Shown: positions 34,447 through 42,915 of the stretch, in pieces | Layout of the letters: each line of letters opens with the position of its first letter | Numbering within the stretch: position 1 is the first letter of the stretch | Origin: Bryobacterales bacterium | GTDB taxonomy: Bacteria > Acidobacteriota > Terriglobia > Bryobacterales > Bryobacteraceae | NCBI GenBank assembly: GCA_003167495.1 | Contig: PMSX01000212.1 | Location: forward strand, 1-48,189 | Length of the DNA: 48,189 bases | Direction: 5' to 3' | Program-made: the position numbers and the translations under genes | Notes under the pieces: generated by a model | Database searches by the model: none | Told to the model about the DNA's origin: nothing | Seen by the model: the letters and a program-made list of their open reading frames with translations, nothing else

Positions 34447-34830
34447 TTACAGTGGCTTAGCATCACACCCGAACGGCGCGCACTTTTTTAAGTAAATGCC
34501 AAGCGCGATAGCAGTCACCGCAACCCCAACGCCCACCACAATCAGCACAGTACGAGTTGTATGCGACTTCTTGTCCAGCCGCTTCACCGAAGCCACATCG
34601 TCGAACGCAATCTGCTGCTCCCCCGCGCTCGTTCCGGCAAGTGCAAAACCCGTGCTCGACACCGCCCCTGTGGCGCCGCGCATCTTCTGTTTATTCTTAA
34701 GGCGCAGTTCCACCCTTGTGCCGGGCGCCAGCGCTGTGATCTCGGCTGCCACGCTCTCCGCCCCAACAGCCGCAGGCACTAACTGCATTGCCATTAATAG
34801 TGCCAGAGCAATCGATAGTATCTGTCGCAT
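34447..34830 (-). CDS. Exported Sm-like fold protein, copy 2
   Basis: A 127-residue protein, signal MRQILSIALALLMAMQLVP, then GTRVELRLKNKQKMRGATGA, VSSTGFALAG and QQIAFDDVASVKRL (Sm-like barrel by strand pattern), then the membrane span VLIVVGVGVAVTAIALGIYL and a Cys-containing tail KKCAPFGCDAKPL. About two thirds of the residues match copy 1. GGAG stands before the ATG. It lies 8 bp after the PD40 propeller gene and 24 bp before the HAF-repeat gene, so the three form one leftward operon. Confidence 0.78.
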   Translation of the reverse strand: MRQILSIALALLMAMQLVPAAVGAESVAAEITALAPGTRVELRLKNKQKMRGATGAVSSTGFALAGTSAGEQQIAFDDVASVKRLDKKSHTTRTVLIVVGVGVAVTAIALGIYLKKCAPFGCDAKPL

Positions 34831-34838
34831 TTTTTCTC

Positions 34839-36653
34839 CTAGGGAAGCTTGCCTGAATGAGATGCCACTCCACTCACCTCACTCTTCGGATCGGGAGGAA
34901 CGAAGTTTTCCAGCGACCAAAGTTCGGAAGCGGTGGCGAAGTCGCCGACGGAGGCGAGGATCTTGCTCCCGTCGGGGCTGACCTCTAAGGTGCCGGACTC
35001 GCTCTTTGTCGGAAAATCTCCCAAACGCTCGGGCGCGCCGCCGGCTGTTGCGACGCGAAACAGGCTGTGTTTTCCGGTGGAATCGACAGCATGGTAGAGC
35101 AGCCATTGGCCGTCGGGTGTGAGGTTGAACTGGCCGAACGTTTTGAGGGAGGCCAAGGATTTCCACGCGCCGCCAGCGGTTGGGCGTATCTGGATATCTT
35201 GCTCGGTCCCCTTGACGAGCCAACGTTCGTCCGGCGATATCGATCCATACGACCCGGAAGGGAGGTGATCCAGGATGGCCTCCTTCCCTGTTGCGATGTC
35301 CACTTGCAGAAGATTGCTCTCGCCATCGGCGAGCCTGTCCCAGATGTAGAGCGCCCGGTCATCCCGGCTTGGGTAGTCAATCCAGACATACCGAGGCATT
35401 GGAAAGGTATGAAGTTTGGCTATTTCGCGCGAGTCGATTGCCAGCGAAAGCATTTCGGTTTTTTCGGCAGTGTCGAGGCAGAATAGCTTGGGTTGTCGAA
35501 TGGCCCAGACACAGAAGGGTTTGCCGACCGCGTGATACACCTGGCGGTCTTCGCCGTTGGACAGGTTGCGCAGGCGGACCACTTGTTCGCCACTTTGACC
35601 TGTATCTTCGTGCCGAGAGGCATAAACGATCTGATTGCTGTCCGGAGACCATTTCGGCACGGGATTGAGCACGTTGCCCAGATTCAGATCCAAGCGCTTC
35701 CAATCGCCCGGACGACCGTTGGTGTCGAGCGATGCGAGATGGACGGACCAGAGGCCGCCCGGTTTGACTGAACTGTAGACCAACCCACCAGCCGCTGTTG
35801 TGACGCCAGATCTGAAATCTCCGTACCTGACGAAAATCGGTGCCCCGGCTGACCTCCCATCTCGCATGGGGAGGAGTTCGAGTGCGCCCTTTCCCGTGCT
35901 CTCACTGGCGATGGCCAAGAAGCGGCCGGCGGCGGTCCAATCGAGGAGTCTGAGTGACTGAGAGTTGGAAGAGACTACGGTAGCTTGCCGGTCCTCATAG
36001 ACCAATTGGGGCTCTCCGCCTTCCACGGGAAACACGTAGATTTGTGAGATCAGGCCCGGCGCAGAAGGAATGAGTTCATAGGCCACGAAGCGGCCGTCTG
36101 GAGAGAACACCGCGTTCCTCACTGTTCCGCCTTTCAGACTCGCCAGTTCGCGGATTTGGCCATCGGCAACGGAAACGCTCACCAAGCGGCTCGCTCCTTC
36201 CTCCGGCGGGCCGCACAGCAAAATGTAGCGATTGTCCCAAGACCAGTTCCAGCATCCGTAATCCGTGCTCAGGTGAGGAATCTCGCGATAACCCGTGCCA
36301 TCGGCGTTGACAAATGCCGAACGGTGGTTAGGCGTTTCGCTGAAGCGCAGGAAAATTGTGGAGAAATCCCGGGAAGGCGCCCAACCTGGAAGGTCATCGA
36401 GCTTCGCCTTGAAGATAACCCGCCTGCTGTGCGCGCTGAGATCGCCATAAATCAGTTCTCCGGTCTCGTCGTTCCGATAAACTGCGCGGTGGCCGTCGGT
36501 ATCTCCAGGGCCCAAGGGTACGGAGCCGGGTGTGTCGATTTTGCGCTGCGTCATGGGTGCGGACGGCGCGTTTTGGGCCAATGCCGCAGGGATGAAGAAC
36601 TGGGAGGCGAGGAGCGTGGCTAGAGCGATGTCTCGCGCTTTCTCCCAGTTCAT
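34839..36653 (-). CDS. Exported PD40 (WD40-like) beta-propeller protein
   Basis: A 604-residue protein with signal peptide DIALATLLASQFFIPAALAQ. It contains at least six PD40-type blades as in TolB: FSPDGRFVAYELI, WSPDSNQIVYASR, SPDERWLVKG, LTPDGQWLLYHA and VSPDGSKILAS. A possible second propeller lies in the N-terminal half (AVYRNDETGELIYGD, TYLL-like turns). ATG 36653 is preferred to the longer frame because GGAGGTGGATC stands directly before it. Such proteins act as periplasmic binding platforms. It is the first gene of the PD40-Sm-HAF operon; a perfect 9-bp inverted repeat lies 47 bp before its start. Confidence 0.85.
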   Translation of the reverse strand: MNWEKARDIALATLLASQFFIPAALAQNAPSAPMTQRKIDTPGSVPLGPGDTDGHRAVYRNDETGELIYGDLSAHSRRVIFKAKLDDLPGWAPSRDFSTIFLRFSETPNHRSAFVNADGTGYREIPHLSTDYGCWNWSWDNRYILLCGPPEEGASRLVSVSVADGQIRELASLKGGTVRNAVFSPDGRFVAYELIPSAPGLISQIYVFPVEGGEPQLVYEDRQATVVSSNSQSLRLLDWTAAGRFLAIASESTGKGALELLPMRDGRSAGAPIFVRYGDFRSGVTTAAGGLVYSSVKPGGLWSVHLASLDTNGRPGDWKRLDLNLGNVLNPVPKWSPDSNQIVYASRHEDTGQSGEQVVRLRNLSNGEDRQVYHAVGKPFCVWAIRQPKLFCLDTAEKTEMLSLAIDSREIAKLHTFPMPRYVWIDYPSRDDRALYIWDRLADGESNLLQVDIATGKEAILDHLPSGSYGSISPDERWLVKGTEQDIQIRPTAGGAWKSLASLKTFGQFNLTPDGQWLLYHAVDSTGKHSLFRVATAGGAPERLGDFPTKSESGTLEVSPDGSKILASVGDFATASELWSLENFVPPDPKSEVSGVASHSGKLP

Positions 36654-36699
36654 GATCCACCTCCGAGATGGCGGTTGTAGCACGATGCCTCCTGGGCTT

Positions 36700-36720
36700 T
36701 TCAAACGGCTGCCGTTTGAA
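36700..36720. promoter_or_regulatory. Perfect inverted repeat, candidate operator
   Basis: TTCAAACGG-CTG-CCGTTTGAA: nine-base arms around three bases, 47-67 bp upstream of the PD40 gene start and inside the ~300-bp gap after the anti-sigma gene. No T-run follows on either strand, so a protein-binding operator is more likely than a terminator. The rest of the gap (36654-36949) is AT-richer than its surroundings; TTGCTT and CAAAAT spaced by 17 bp on the minus strand may be a promoter. Confidence 0.45.
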
Positions 36721-36949
36721 TCACCTTCATTGGTTTGTGGCAATTTAGCGGAAAAATTACAACGCGACAAAAGATTTTTCGATATTTTGCGGAATTCCGG
36801 GAATGTAAGCAAGTTCACGCCTAGACAGCGTGAGTCCACAACCTTTAGCCGAGCCGCGACGGTGACTTTTCCGGCTCGGTTTCGGAAGACGTCGCGGTCG
36901 CTTAGCGGGGTGAGAAGGGGCCGGGCGCGTTTGGCTTATGAGGAGATCC

Positions 36950-37723
36950 CTAATGCGCCAGGACTCTGATCACGTATTTGCCGACTGGCTCGCCGTTGCC
37001 AGTGAGAGTCAGGATGGAGGTTCCTAGAGGCAGGATGGCAGCGGGCAGTTCTACGAAAAGAGTCGATCGCCGGGGCTTGAGATGATTTTGCACAAATAAC
37101 CGCTCGCCCTCGACCCGATTCAAAGACGCGTCATAGCTGCTGTATTCGTTCGCGAGAAGGTCGATTCTGAAGCGTACAATCTTGGCGTTGGAAGGGATTG
37201 TAATTTCGTTGGTTTCGCCCTCGCCTCTTACGCCGCCGGAAATCAGAACAAAGGTAGCAATGAGAGGCGTCTTAACGGCCGCAGGCGGCGCTGATACCGG
37301 TGCTGCCTTAGGTCCAAAGCTCGTTGCAACCTGCTTTCGCGGAGGCTGGGCAGAGCGCCGTTCAAGCGTAAACCAGCCAAGCGCAACAAACAACGTCAGC
37401 GCGGCGGCCACGGCCATCCAAGCTTTCCAATAGGATAGGGGCGGCCGGCGACGGGCGTCAGACCCGATCATCATCTTGGAGGACTCGAGGAGGGCGAGTC
37501 CCCCTGGCGTACTTAAGACGCGCTTTTCAAATTCCTTCCGCCTACGCCCATCCAAAACGCCGCGCACGTAGTCATCCGCCAGTTCCGCTTCAATCGCTTC
37601 CAACTGTTCAAAAATGCTGTCGTCATCCAGGCAGTCGCGTTCAACCTTGCTGCATTCTTCAGCCGATAGCTCCCCAAGCAGATACCGCGTCAGCAATGCG
37701 TCGTTCGTTCGATCGCCGGTCAA
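36950..37723 (-). CDS. Membrane-anchored anti-sigma-like protein
   Basis: A 257-residue single-pass protein. The cytoplasmic N-terminus (1-100) is helical and acidic: LLTRYLLGELSAEECSKVER, then FEQLEAIEAELADDYVRG and KEFEKRVLSTP, resembling anti-sigma or zinc-less ASD regions of acidobacterial regulators. One membrane span follows (WMAVAAALTLFVALGWFTL). The periplasmic ~140 residues start with a Pro/Ala linker and end with a beta domain (IVRFRIDLLANEYS, LFVELPAAILPLGTSILTLT). The start is TTG 37721-37723; no ATG is near and AAGGG lies upstream. Its position 46 bp after the sigma gene makes an anti-sigma role likely. Confidence 0.75.
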   Translation of the reverse strand: MTGDRTNDALLTRYLLGELSAEECSKVERDCLDDDSIFEQLEAIEAELADDYVRGVLDGRRRKEFEKRVLSTPGGLALLESSKMMIGSDARRRPPLSYWKAWMAVAAALTLFVALGWFTLERRSAQPPRKQVATSFGPKAAPVSAPPAAVKTPLIATFVLISGGVRGEGETNEITIPSNAKIVRFRIDLLANEYSSYDASLNRVEGERLFVQNHLKPRRSTLFVELPAAILPLGTSILTLTGNGEPVGKYVIRVLAH

Positions 37724-37769
37724 ATCGTGATCATCCCTTTGCTTAACAGTGAGAAGAATTCGCCATTAA

Positions 37770-38354
37770 TTACAGTTCCAGCGGCTGTTGGAGGCAGTGT
37801 TGCAGGCAATCCCCCAACTTTTTTCGAATGCGGAACGCGCTGACCCGCAGCAAATTCAACGATATCCCCATCTGCGCTGCCAATTTATCCCGGTCAGGGG
37901 CCTCGGAACCTCGATAATATCTGACGATCAGGTTTTGGTCGTCCGCAGGCAGACGGTGCAGGCACCGCTGGTAGCAGTTCCGGCGCTGCTCTTCTTTGGC
38001 TTGATTCGCGGTAGCCTCGGGCGGTTTCCGGCTCATGGCGTCGCGCGCGCTGACCTCGTCTCTCACGGTCTCTTTATAGATCAAGCGAGCGGTTCCGAGC
38101 ATATAGCCGTTCAGATTTTCGATGGTCTCTCCTTCAAAAATCTTCCTGGCGGCGGTCGTAATGGCTTTGTCGGCCAAATCCTCCGGGTACCTCGACCCCC
38201 AGAACCCGAAGAACTTCACCAGCTTGCGCCGCAGCTCCTCATACTTCTTGCCGGCCGCCTCCCGGTCGGAATCCAACTGCGCGAGCAGCATGTCAAAAGC
38301 CGCTTGCGTCAGTTGCCAATCTTTTTTCCTGCCGCGGGCGCTGCCAGTTCCCAT
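37770..38354 (-). CDS. Sigma-70-family (ECF-like) RNA polymerase sigma factor
   Basis: A 194-residue protein. Region 2-like helices lie at ~15-85 (AFDMLLAQLDSDREAAGKKY, YPEDLADKAITTAARKIF, where a partner of the usual DDLVQE motif is EDLADKA). Region 4-like sequence is at ~130-190: CLHRLPADDQNLIVRYYRG, then DKLAAQMGISLNLLRVSAFR and IRKKLGDCL, a helix-turn-helix in which the usual NTVKSR is replaced by NLLRVS. It lacks an extended C-terminal tail. It lies 22 bp after the CHAT gene and before the anti-sigma-like gene. It directs transcription of unknown targets; the operon's own promoter is the usual first guess. Confidence 0.82.
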   Translation of the reverse strand: MGTGSARGRKKDWQLTQAAFDMLLAQLDSDREAAGKKYEELRRKLVKFFGFWGSRYPEDLADKAITTAARKIFEGETIENLNGYMLGTARLIYKETVRDEVSARDAMSRKPPEATANQAKEEQRRNCYQRCLHRLPADDQNLIVRYYRGSEAPDRDKLAAQMGISLNLLRVSAFRIRKKLGDCLQHCLQQPLEL

Positions 38355-38376
38355 GTTCTATTGCGGACCCCCAACT

Positions 38377-41300
38377 CTATCTCCATTCACCCGCCATCTG
38401 AAAGCCTGCCCAAAAATATGCCCCGCGCCACCGTTTCTCCTGGCTCATCTCTATCTGCGCATGACGCAGCGCCGCCGCCACGGGCTCGCCTTCCTTCAGC
38501 ATCTTCTCGTAGAACCGGCCCATCAATTCCGCCGTGGCTTCGTCGTCCACTTTCCATAAACTGCTAACCACGCGCTGCGCCCCGGCATACATAAAGCCGC
38601 GCGTAAGCCCGATAAAGCCTTCCCCTTGCATTTGCTTGCCGAGGCCGGTTTCGCAAGCGCTCAACACTACCAGGTCTGCGGGCAGGTTTAGATTATAAAT
38701 CTCGTTCAGGCGCAAGAACCCGTCGATGTAGCGCCCTTGCCGGTCGATCAGAGAAAGCACGATCCCAGACAACTCGGGGTGATCGTTATTTAGTAAAGCG
38801 TGCGAGGCAAAATGCACAATCCGATAATGGCTTAATTCGCCGCCCGTGGCCGTGCTCTTGCTGGCATCGAAATCTAAAGCTTTGAGCGACTCATCCGGCC
38901 GGGCGAATGTTAAAATCGCGCTTGCCTCTTCGCGGGAAAACGGCAAACGCTGAATCTTCGATCGATCGTCGCCGATTCCAGCCTCGCTGATGGCGCGTTC
39001 GAAAGAGATGTCGCGCGTGGGCAACTGCGCCTTTGCGCTCAGCTCTTTGAGACGCAGCCGTTCGTCATGCTGTTCAAAGACGGGATCGGCGAAGAGGGCG
39101 AGTTGCTTGGGTGCAGGTTTCCGGCCCGATAACTCACGGCGTTGCATGGCAATCACGGAAGCGGAAGGGAGGCTTACGATTTCGTGATTTACCATGAGCG
39201 GCTGGGCGTTTCTTGACGCTGGATCAGCGAGCGCGCCAAACGGGATTTGCAACAGATCGCCGTCGGCGACGATCAGCAGACGCTTGGCGGCCAGTTCGGA
39301 GACGGCGGGTTCCAGGATTAACTCGCTCAAACGCGCTGCTAACTTTGGATAGTTTGCTTCGGCCTCGAGAACCCGAGCGTTTCTCTGCTGGGCGGATTCA
39401 TTGGCGAGGTGCCGGTTCCGCGCGGTCAACGCCTCGTAAGTCTCGCGGGCCAAGGCTTCTATCTCCGTGCGCTTCGGAAGGCGATAACTCCTAATTGCGT
39501 CTCGACTGACTGCGAATAGGACACTGGCGTCCTCACCCAGCGAATACTCGAGCAGCAGGCTATCTTTATCCAGAACTTGCCGTTGAATGTATTCGGAGCT
39601 GAGTGCCGGTGGCTTGGTGAGCGCCGCATAGCGCGGACTGGCCGTCCGGATGGCTGCTTCCACCTCATAGTATTCAACCGTGACGGCATCGATTTCATTG
39701 GCCGCCGCCGCCGCTTCCTGCTCACTATGTTTTCCACTCAGCAGCTTGCTTTGGCTTTGCGCTTTAGCGTTGAGCGATTGCTGCAAATGCTGTTCATGTT
39801 CGAGAAGCGTTGGTTCAACGCCTTGCCGAACATCGACCAGCGCTTCGTTCAGCAGATCGAGCAAGCTGCGTGCTCGGGCTTCCTCGGAGGCGGCGAAAGC
39901 CGCTGGGATATCGTTCAGCGCAAGGAGCGATTCAACGAGTCCCTCATAGTCCTCGTGATAAACGGCAAACGGCGCAGCCCGCGCATCGGCAGATGGTATC
40001 CGCCTACGCTGCGATTCCACAACCCTAATCGCACGCGTAAAATACGTCTGAGCTTCTGAGAAGCGGCGCTCCCTTATGGCCAGAACACCCAGGCGGTTCA
40101 GGACACCCCTGGCCTGCACCGAATCGGGAGCAAACCGTTCATAACTCATCAAAGCTCGCTGGCAAATACTCTCTGCCGCCGGCCGATCGTCGCGTTCAAG
40201 CGCGACATGACAGAGCATTTGCAAGCTATCCGCCGCATCCAGTGAGTTGGGCGCCAGCCGTTCTTGAATCGCCAAAGCGCGTTTTTCATAACCCTCCGCC
40301 TCGTCAAGGTTATGCAATCGGTAGGCGACGTCCCCCAACTTAACAAAGCTGTCCGCCAGCTCTAACGAGTTAGGCGCTAGCCGCACTTCGATCGCCAGCG
40401 CCCGCTTGATATAACTCTGTGCCGCTTCCATGTTTCCTTGAGCCTTGGCAGTAAGCCCGAGGTTATTGAGAACCTTGGCGGTCGAGAGCGAGTTCGGAGC
40501 CAGCGCCTCGTCAATCTTCAGTGCTCGGGCGAAGGAATCCTGCGCGGCTCGGAGGTCGATACGGGTAAGCGCCGCCAGACCGAGGATAGTGAGGCTGGCG
40601 GCGACGTCTGACGAGTTAGGCTCCAGCTGGTCGCGGAGTGTCAAGGCCCGGGTCGCGTAGCTTTGAGCCGCTAGCGCGTCGCCCTGATTCACGGCTGTGT
40701 TGCCCAGACCGTTCAGACTCTCCGCCACGTCCAGCAAGTTAGGGGCGAGCCGGTCGGAGATGGCCAGAGCGCGATCGAAGTACCTTTGTGCCGCCACAAA
40801 ATCGCCGAGCTTCCTGGCCGCCTTGCCCAGACCATTGAGGCTTCTAGCCACTTCCAAGGAGTCCGGGACCAGCCGTTCCCGAATCGTCAAAGCACGACTG
40901 AAATCCTCTTGCGCGGTGGGAAGGTCGCTGCGATCATAGGCCACGTTGCCTAAACCCTGGAGATCTTCCGCCACCCACATTTCATTTCGCGCAGCCAGGT
41001 CCACCTGCCGCGACTGTTCGTACCACTTGGCCGCCGCCGCGAACTGACTTTGGCTTTCGCTGCACCACCCCAGCGCCGAGAGTGTCTTCGATTTTGCCGC
41101 TGCATCGCCGCCCTTTTCCAAAAGATTCCAAGCGGTCAAATGAGCTTGCCTTGCTTGCTCCCATTGCCGTTGCGTCTGCAGCGTCTGGCCAACACGGCTC
41201 CAGAGCCATGGCTCCGCCGCCAGTTTTGCGGCAGCCTCCCATTTCGCAATGGCCTCCTTCGTGCGCCCGGACTTCAACGCTAACTTGCCCTCCTCATAGA

Positions 41301-41634
41301 GTTTTGCCGCATTAGCGGGAAGCTTGGGTCGTACCTGCGTTTCCAGCGTTCCGGCGGGCACCTTCAGATTTATCGTGTCGAGACCTCGCCGCACTTGCAG
41401 AATCACATCCTTCTTGCCAAACGTGTTTTCCTGCAACGCGTCGAAGGCGGCGGGCGAGGAAAGTGGTTTGCCGTCGTAAGTTAAGATCCGGTCTCCTGTT
41501 TGTAGGCCAGCTTTGGACGGCTCTTCAACCATAAGCCCGGGAACGTGTTGAAACCCAAGCGCTAACCCCGACGCCAGCGTGATTAGAAGCAGGTTTGCGC
41601 CAATTGCCCTATGAAGCCGACTCCGATCTTTCAT
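38377..41634 (-). CDS. PDZ-TPR-CHAT protease-like protein, membrane-anchored
   Basis: A 1085-residue protein. Residues ~8-28 form a signal anchor (AIGANLLLITLASGLALGF). Residues ~28-95 look like a PDZ domain (VEEPSKAGLQTGDRILTYDG). Residues ~105-600 hold about ten TPRs; six have a 40-residue period with the phrase LAPNSL. Residues ~760-1085 are a CHAT (caspase-like) domain with catalytic His in VHFASHALLNNDHPELSG and Cys in LVVLSACETGLGKQ, both present. The start is ATG 41634, with GGGAG at 9 nt. First gene of the operon with the sigma and anti-sigma genes. Orientation puts the CHAT domain outside the cytoplasm. Confidence 0.9.
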   Translation of the reverse strand: MKDRSRLHRAIGANLLLITLASGLALGFQHVPGLMVEEPSKAGLQTGDRILTYDGKPLSSPAAFDALQENTFGKKDVILQVRRGLDTINLKVPAGTLETQVRPKLPANAAKLYEEGKLALKSGRTKEAIAKWEAAAKLAAEPWLWSRVGQTLQTQRQWEQARQAHLTAWNLLEKGGDAAAKSKTLSALGWCSESQSQFAAAAKWYEQSRQVDLAARNEMWVAEDLQGLGNVAYDRSDLPTAQEDFSRALTIRERLVPDSLEVARSLNGLGKAARKLGDFVAAQRYFDRALAISDRLAPNLLDVAESLNGLGNTAVNQGDALAAQSYATRALTLRDQLEPNSSDVAASLTILGLAALTRIDLRAAQDSFARALKIDEALAPNSLSTAKVLNNLGLTAKAQGNMEAAQSYIKRALAIEVRLAPNSLELADSFVKLGDVAYRLHNLDEAEGYEKRALAIQERLAPNSLDAADSLQMLCHVALERDDRPAAESICQRALMSYERFAPDSVQARGVLNRLGVLAIRERRFSEAQTYFTRAIRVVESQRRRIPSADARAAPFAVYHEDYEGLVESLLALNDIPAAFAASEEARARSLLDLLNEALVDVRQGVEPTLLEHEQHLQQSLNAKAQSQSKLLSGKHSEQEAAAAANEIDAVTVEYYEVEAAIRTASPRYAALTKPPALSSEYIQRQVLDKDSLLLEYSLGEDASVLFAVSRDAIRSYRLPKRTEIEALARETYEALTARNRHLANESAQQRNARVLEAEANYPKLAARLSELILEPAVSELAAKRLLIVADGDLLQIPFGALADPASRNAQPLMVNHEIVSLPSASVIAMQRRELSGRKPAPKQLALFADPVFEQHDERLRLKELSAKAQLPTRDISFERAISEAGIGDDRSKIQRLPFSREEASAILTFARPDESLKALDFDASKSTATGGELSHYRIVHFASHALLNNDHPELSGIVLSLIDRQGRYIDGFLRLNEIYNLNLPADLVVLSACETGLGKQMQGEGFIGLTRGFMYAGAQRVVSSLWKVDDEATAELMGRFYEKMLKEGEPVAAALRHAQIEMSQEKRWRGAYFWAGFQMAGEWR

Positions 41635-41891
41635 GGTTTGTAACTCCCACTCTGACACTTAGCTGATTTAGTTATGGCGGCCGGCCATTAAAGGGATTCT
41701 ACCTCAATTAAATTACTTTTGGTTAGAGCGGTGCAGTTGAGGGGAACAGGGGGTGCGCGACATAAGAGTGAGCGTTTCGCGTGAGTGCCGGTCCGGCAAG
41801 CGGCGGTTGGCGAGAACGCCGATTTTCTCAGCAAAGTAGAGGCCGACCGGGGGGTCGGCTGCGGACGAGGGCGTCCGCCCCACCCTGGCTT

Positions 41892-41930
41892 CTATTTCCA
41901 TTCGCCGGCCATCTGAAAGCCGGCCAAAAT
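41892..41930 (-). pseudogene. Relic of a CHAT-domain 3' end
   Basis: On the minus strand this reads LAGFQMAGEWK and stop, matching the last residues (AGFQMAGEWR and stop) of the intact CHAT gene at 38377. Nucleotide similarity is limited to about 40 bases with a few changes, and in-frame stops appear directly upstream. It lies 5' of the intact gene, as expected if a tandem copy was lost. Confidence 0.5.
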
Positions 41931-41985
41931 CCAGCAGGCACAGCCCGCTCAGGCAAAACGAGCGGCAACACTGCCACCCTTTGGA

Positions 41986-42863
41986 CACTTTAGGTTCATC
42001 AACATCGATATTCCCAATTCGCCCTAGGTCAATTCGTGCTGCATCAATAACGCGGGACTTGTCGCGGGGTGGTACGAAGCCGAAAAGCGTCACGGATCCT
42101 CCACCATCTCGGGTAAGGTTTCGGGTCACGCGGCCCACGGCTTCGTGTGGCAGAAGGGGCCGCGCAAACTTTGGATTATCCGGGCGCGGCCGCTACCTTT
42201 TTGAGTGGCGTCAACAACCGTGGCGTAGCGATTGGTTACTATGACGTGGCGATCAGCTACTATGATGACACCAATTCAATTCACCACGCTGTCACCTATT
42301 CGCTTGTTAGCTCCGCTTGGACTGTGCTTCCGAAAATTCGCGGCTATCCATCGGCTAACGGGACCGGTATCAACGACGGCGGCACCGCTATCGGGGAAGC
42401 GGACGGCTTTCCTTTTGGCCACGTGGCGTGGATCTGGCACCCCGATTCACAATCGTACGCCTATTTCACCGCACCCGGCCCGTCGGAGGCGAGCACGCAT
42501 CCCTCGGGCATTAGCGCAGACGGCAAGGTCGTAGGTCACATAACCACCCAAGAGCAGCTCGGCGACCGTACCTATGGGTTCTTGAAAGACCATGACCAAT
42601 ATCACGACATCAACGTGCCGGGTGCTGTCGCCACCGTTCCTTCGGCCATCAATAACAGCGCCACCGTCTCAGGATGGATCTTAACCTCAACCGACGGACA
42701 CTTTGGGTTCGTACGAACCAGCGGCGGCGTGTTTACCATTGTCAACTATCCGGGCTCTACCTGGACCCATGTCAGTGGTATCAACGATCACGGAACCATT
42801 TGCGGCTACTGGTATAACCCGGCTTCCGGCCATGTTCAGGGGTTTGTGGCAGACCCACGATGA
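41986..42863 (+). pseudogene. HAF-type repeat protein, broken by stop and frameshift
   Basis: The frame from 42147 to 42863 encodes four to five HAF-type repeats (FLSGVNNRGVAIGYY, GINDGGTAIGEADG, HPSGISADGKVVGH, INNSATVSGW, SGINDHGTICGYWY). Upstream, a neighbouring frame continues the same repeat family (INNAGLVAGWYE, then HAAHGFVWQKG) but needs a one-base shift near GGGG at 42156-42159, and it has an in-frame TAG at 42025. No signal peptide is found. It is the only plus-strand gene of this family here and is convergent with the Oar-like receptor. Alternatively the 42147 GTG frame is expressed alone as a 238-residue cytoplasmic fragment. Confidence 0.7.
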
Positions 42864-42915
42864 ACATTCCAGAGTCACCTCGGACGGCCGTTCGAAGGGC
42901 GTTCGTTTACTCACT

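Noticed and set aside
40230..40990. Regular ~120-bp periodicity that could be taken for a CRISPR-like or satellite array
   Set aside because: It is the coding sequence of 40-residue TPR units in the CHAT protein; no spacers or palindromic repeats.
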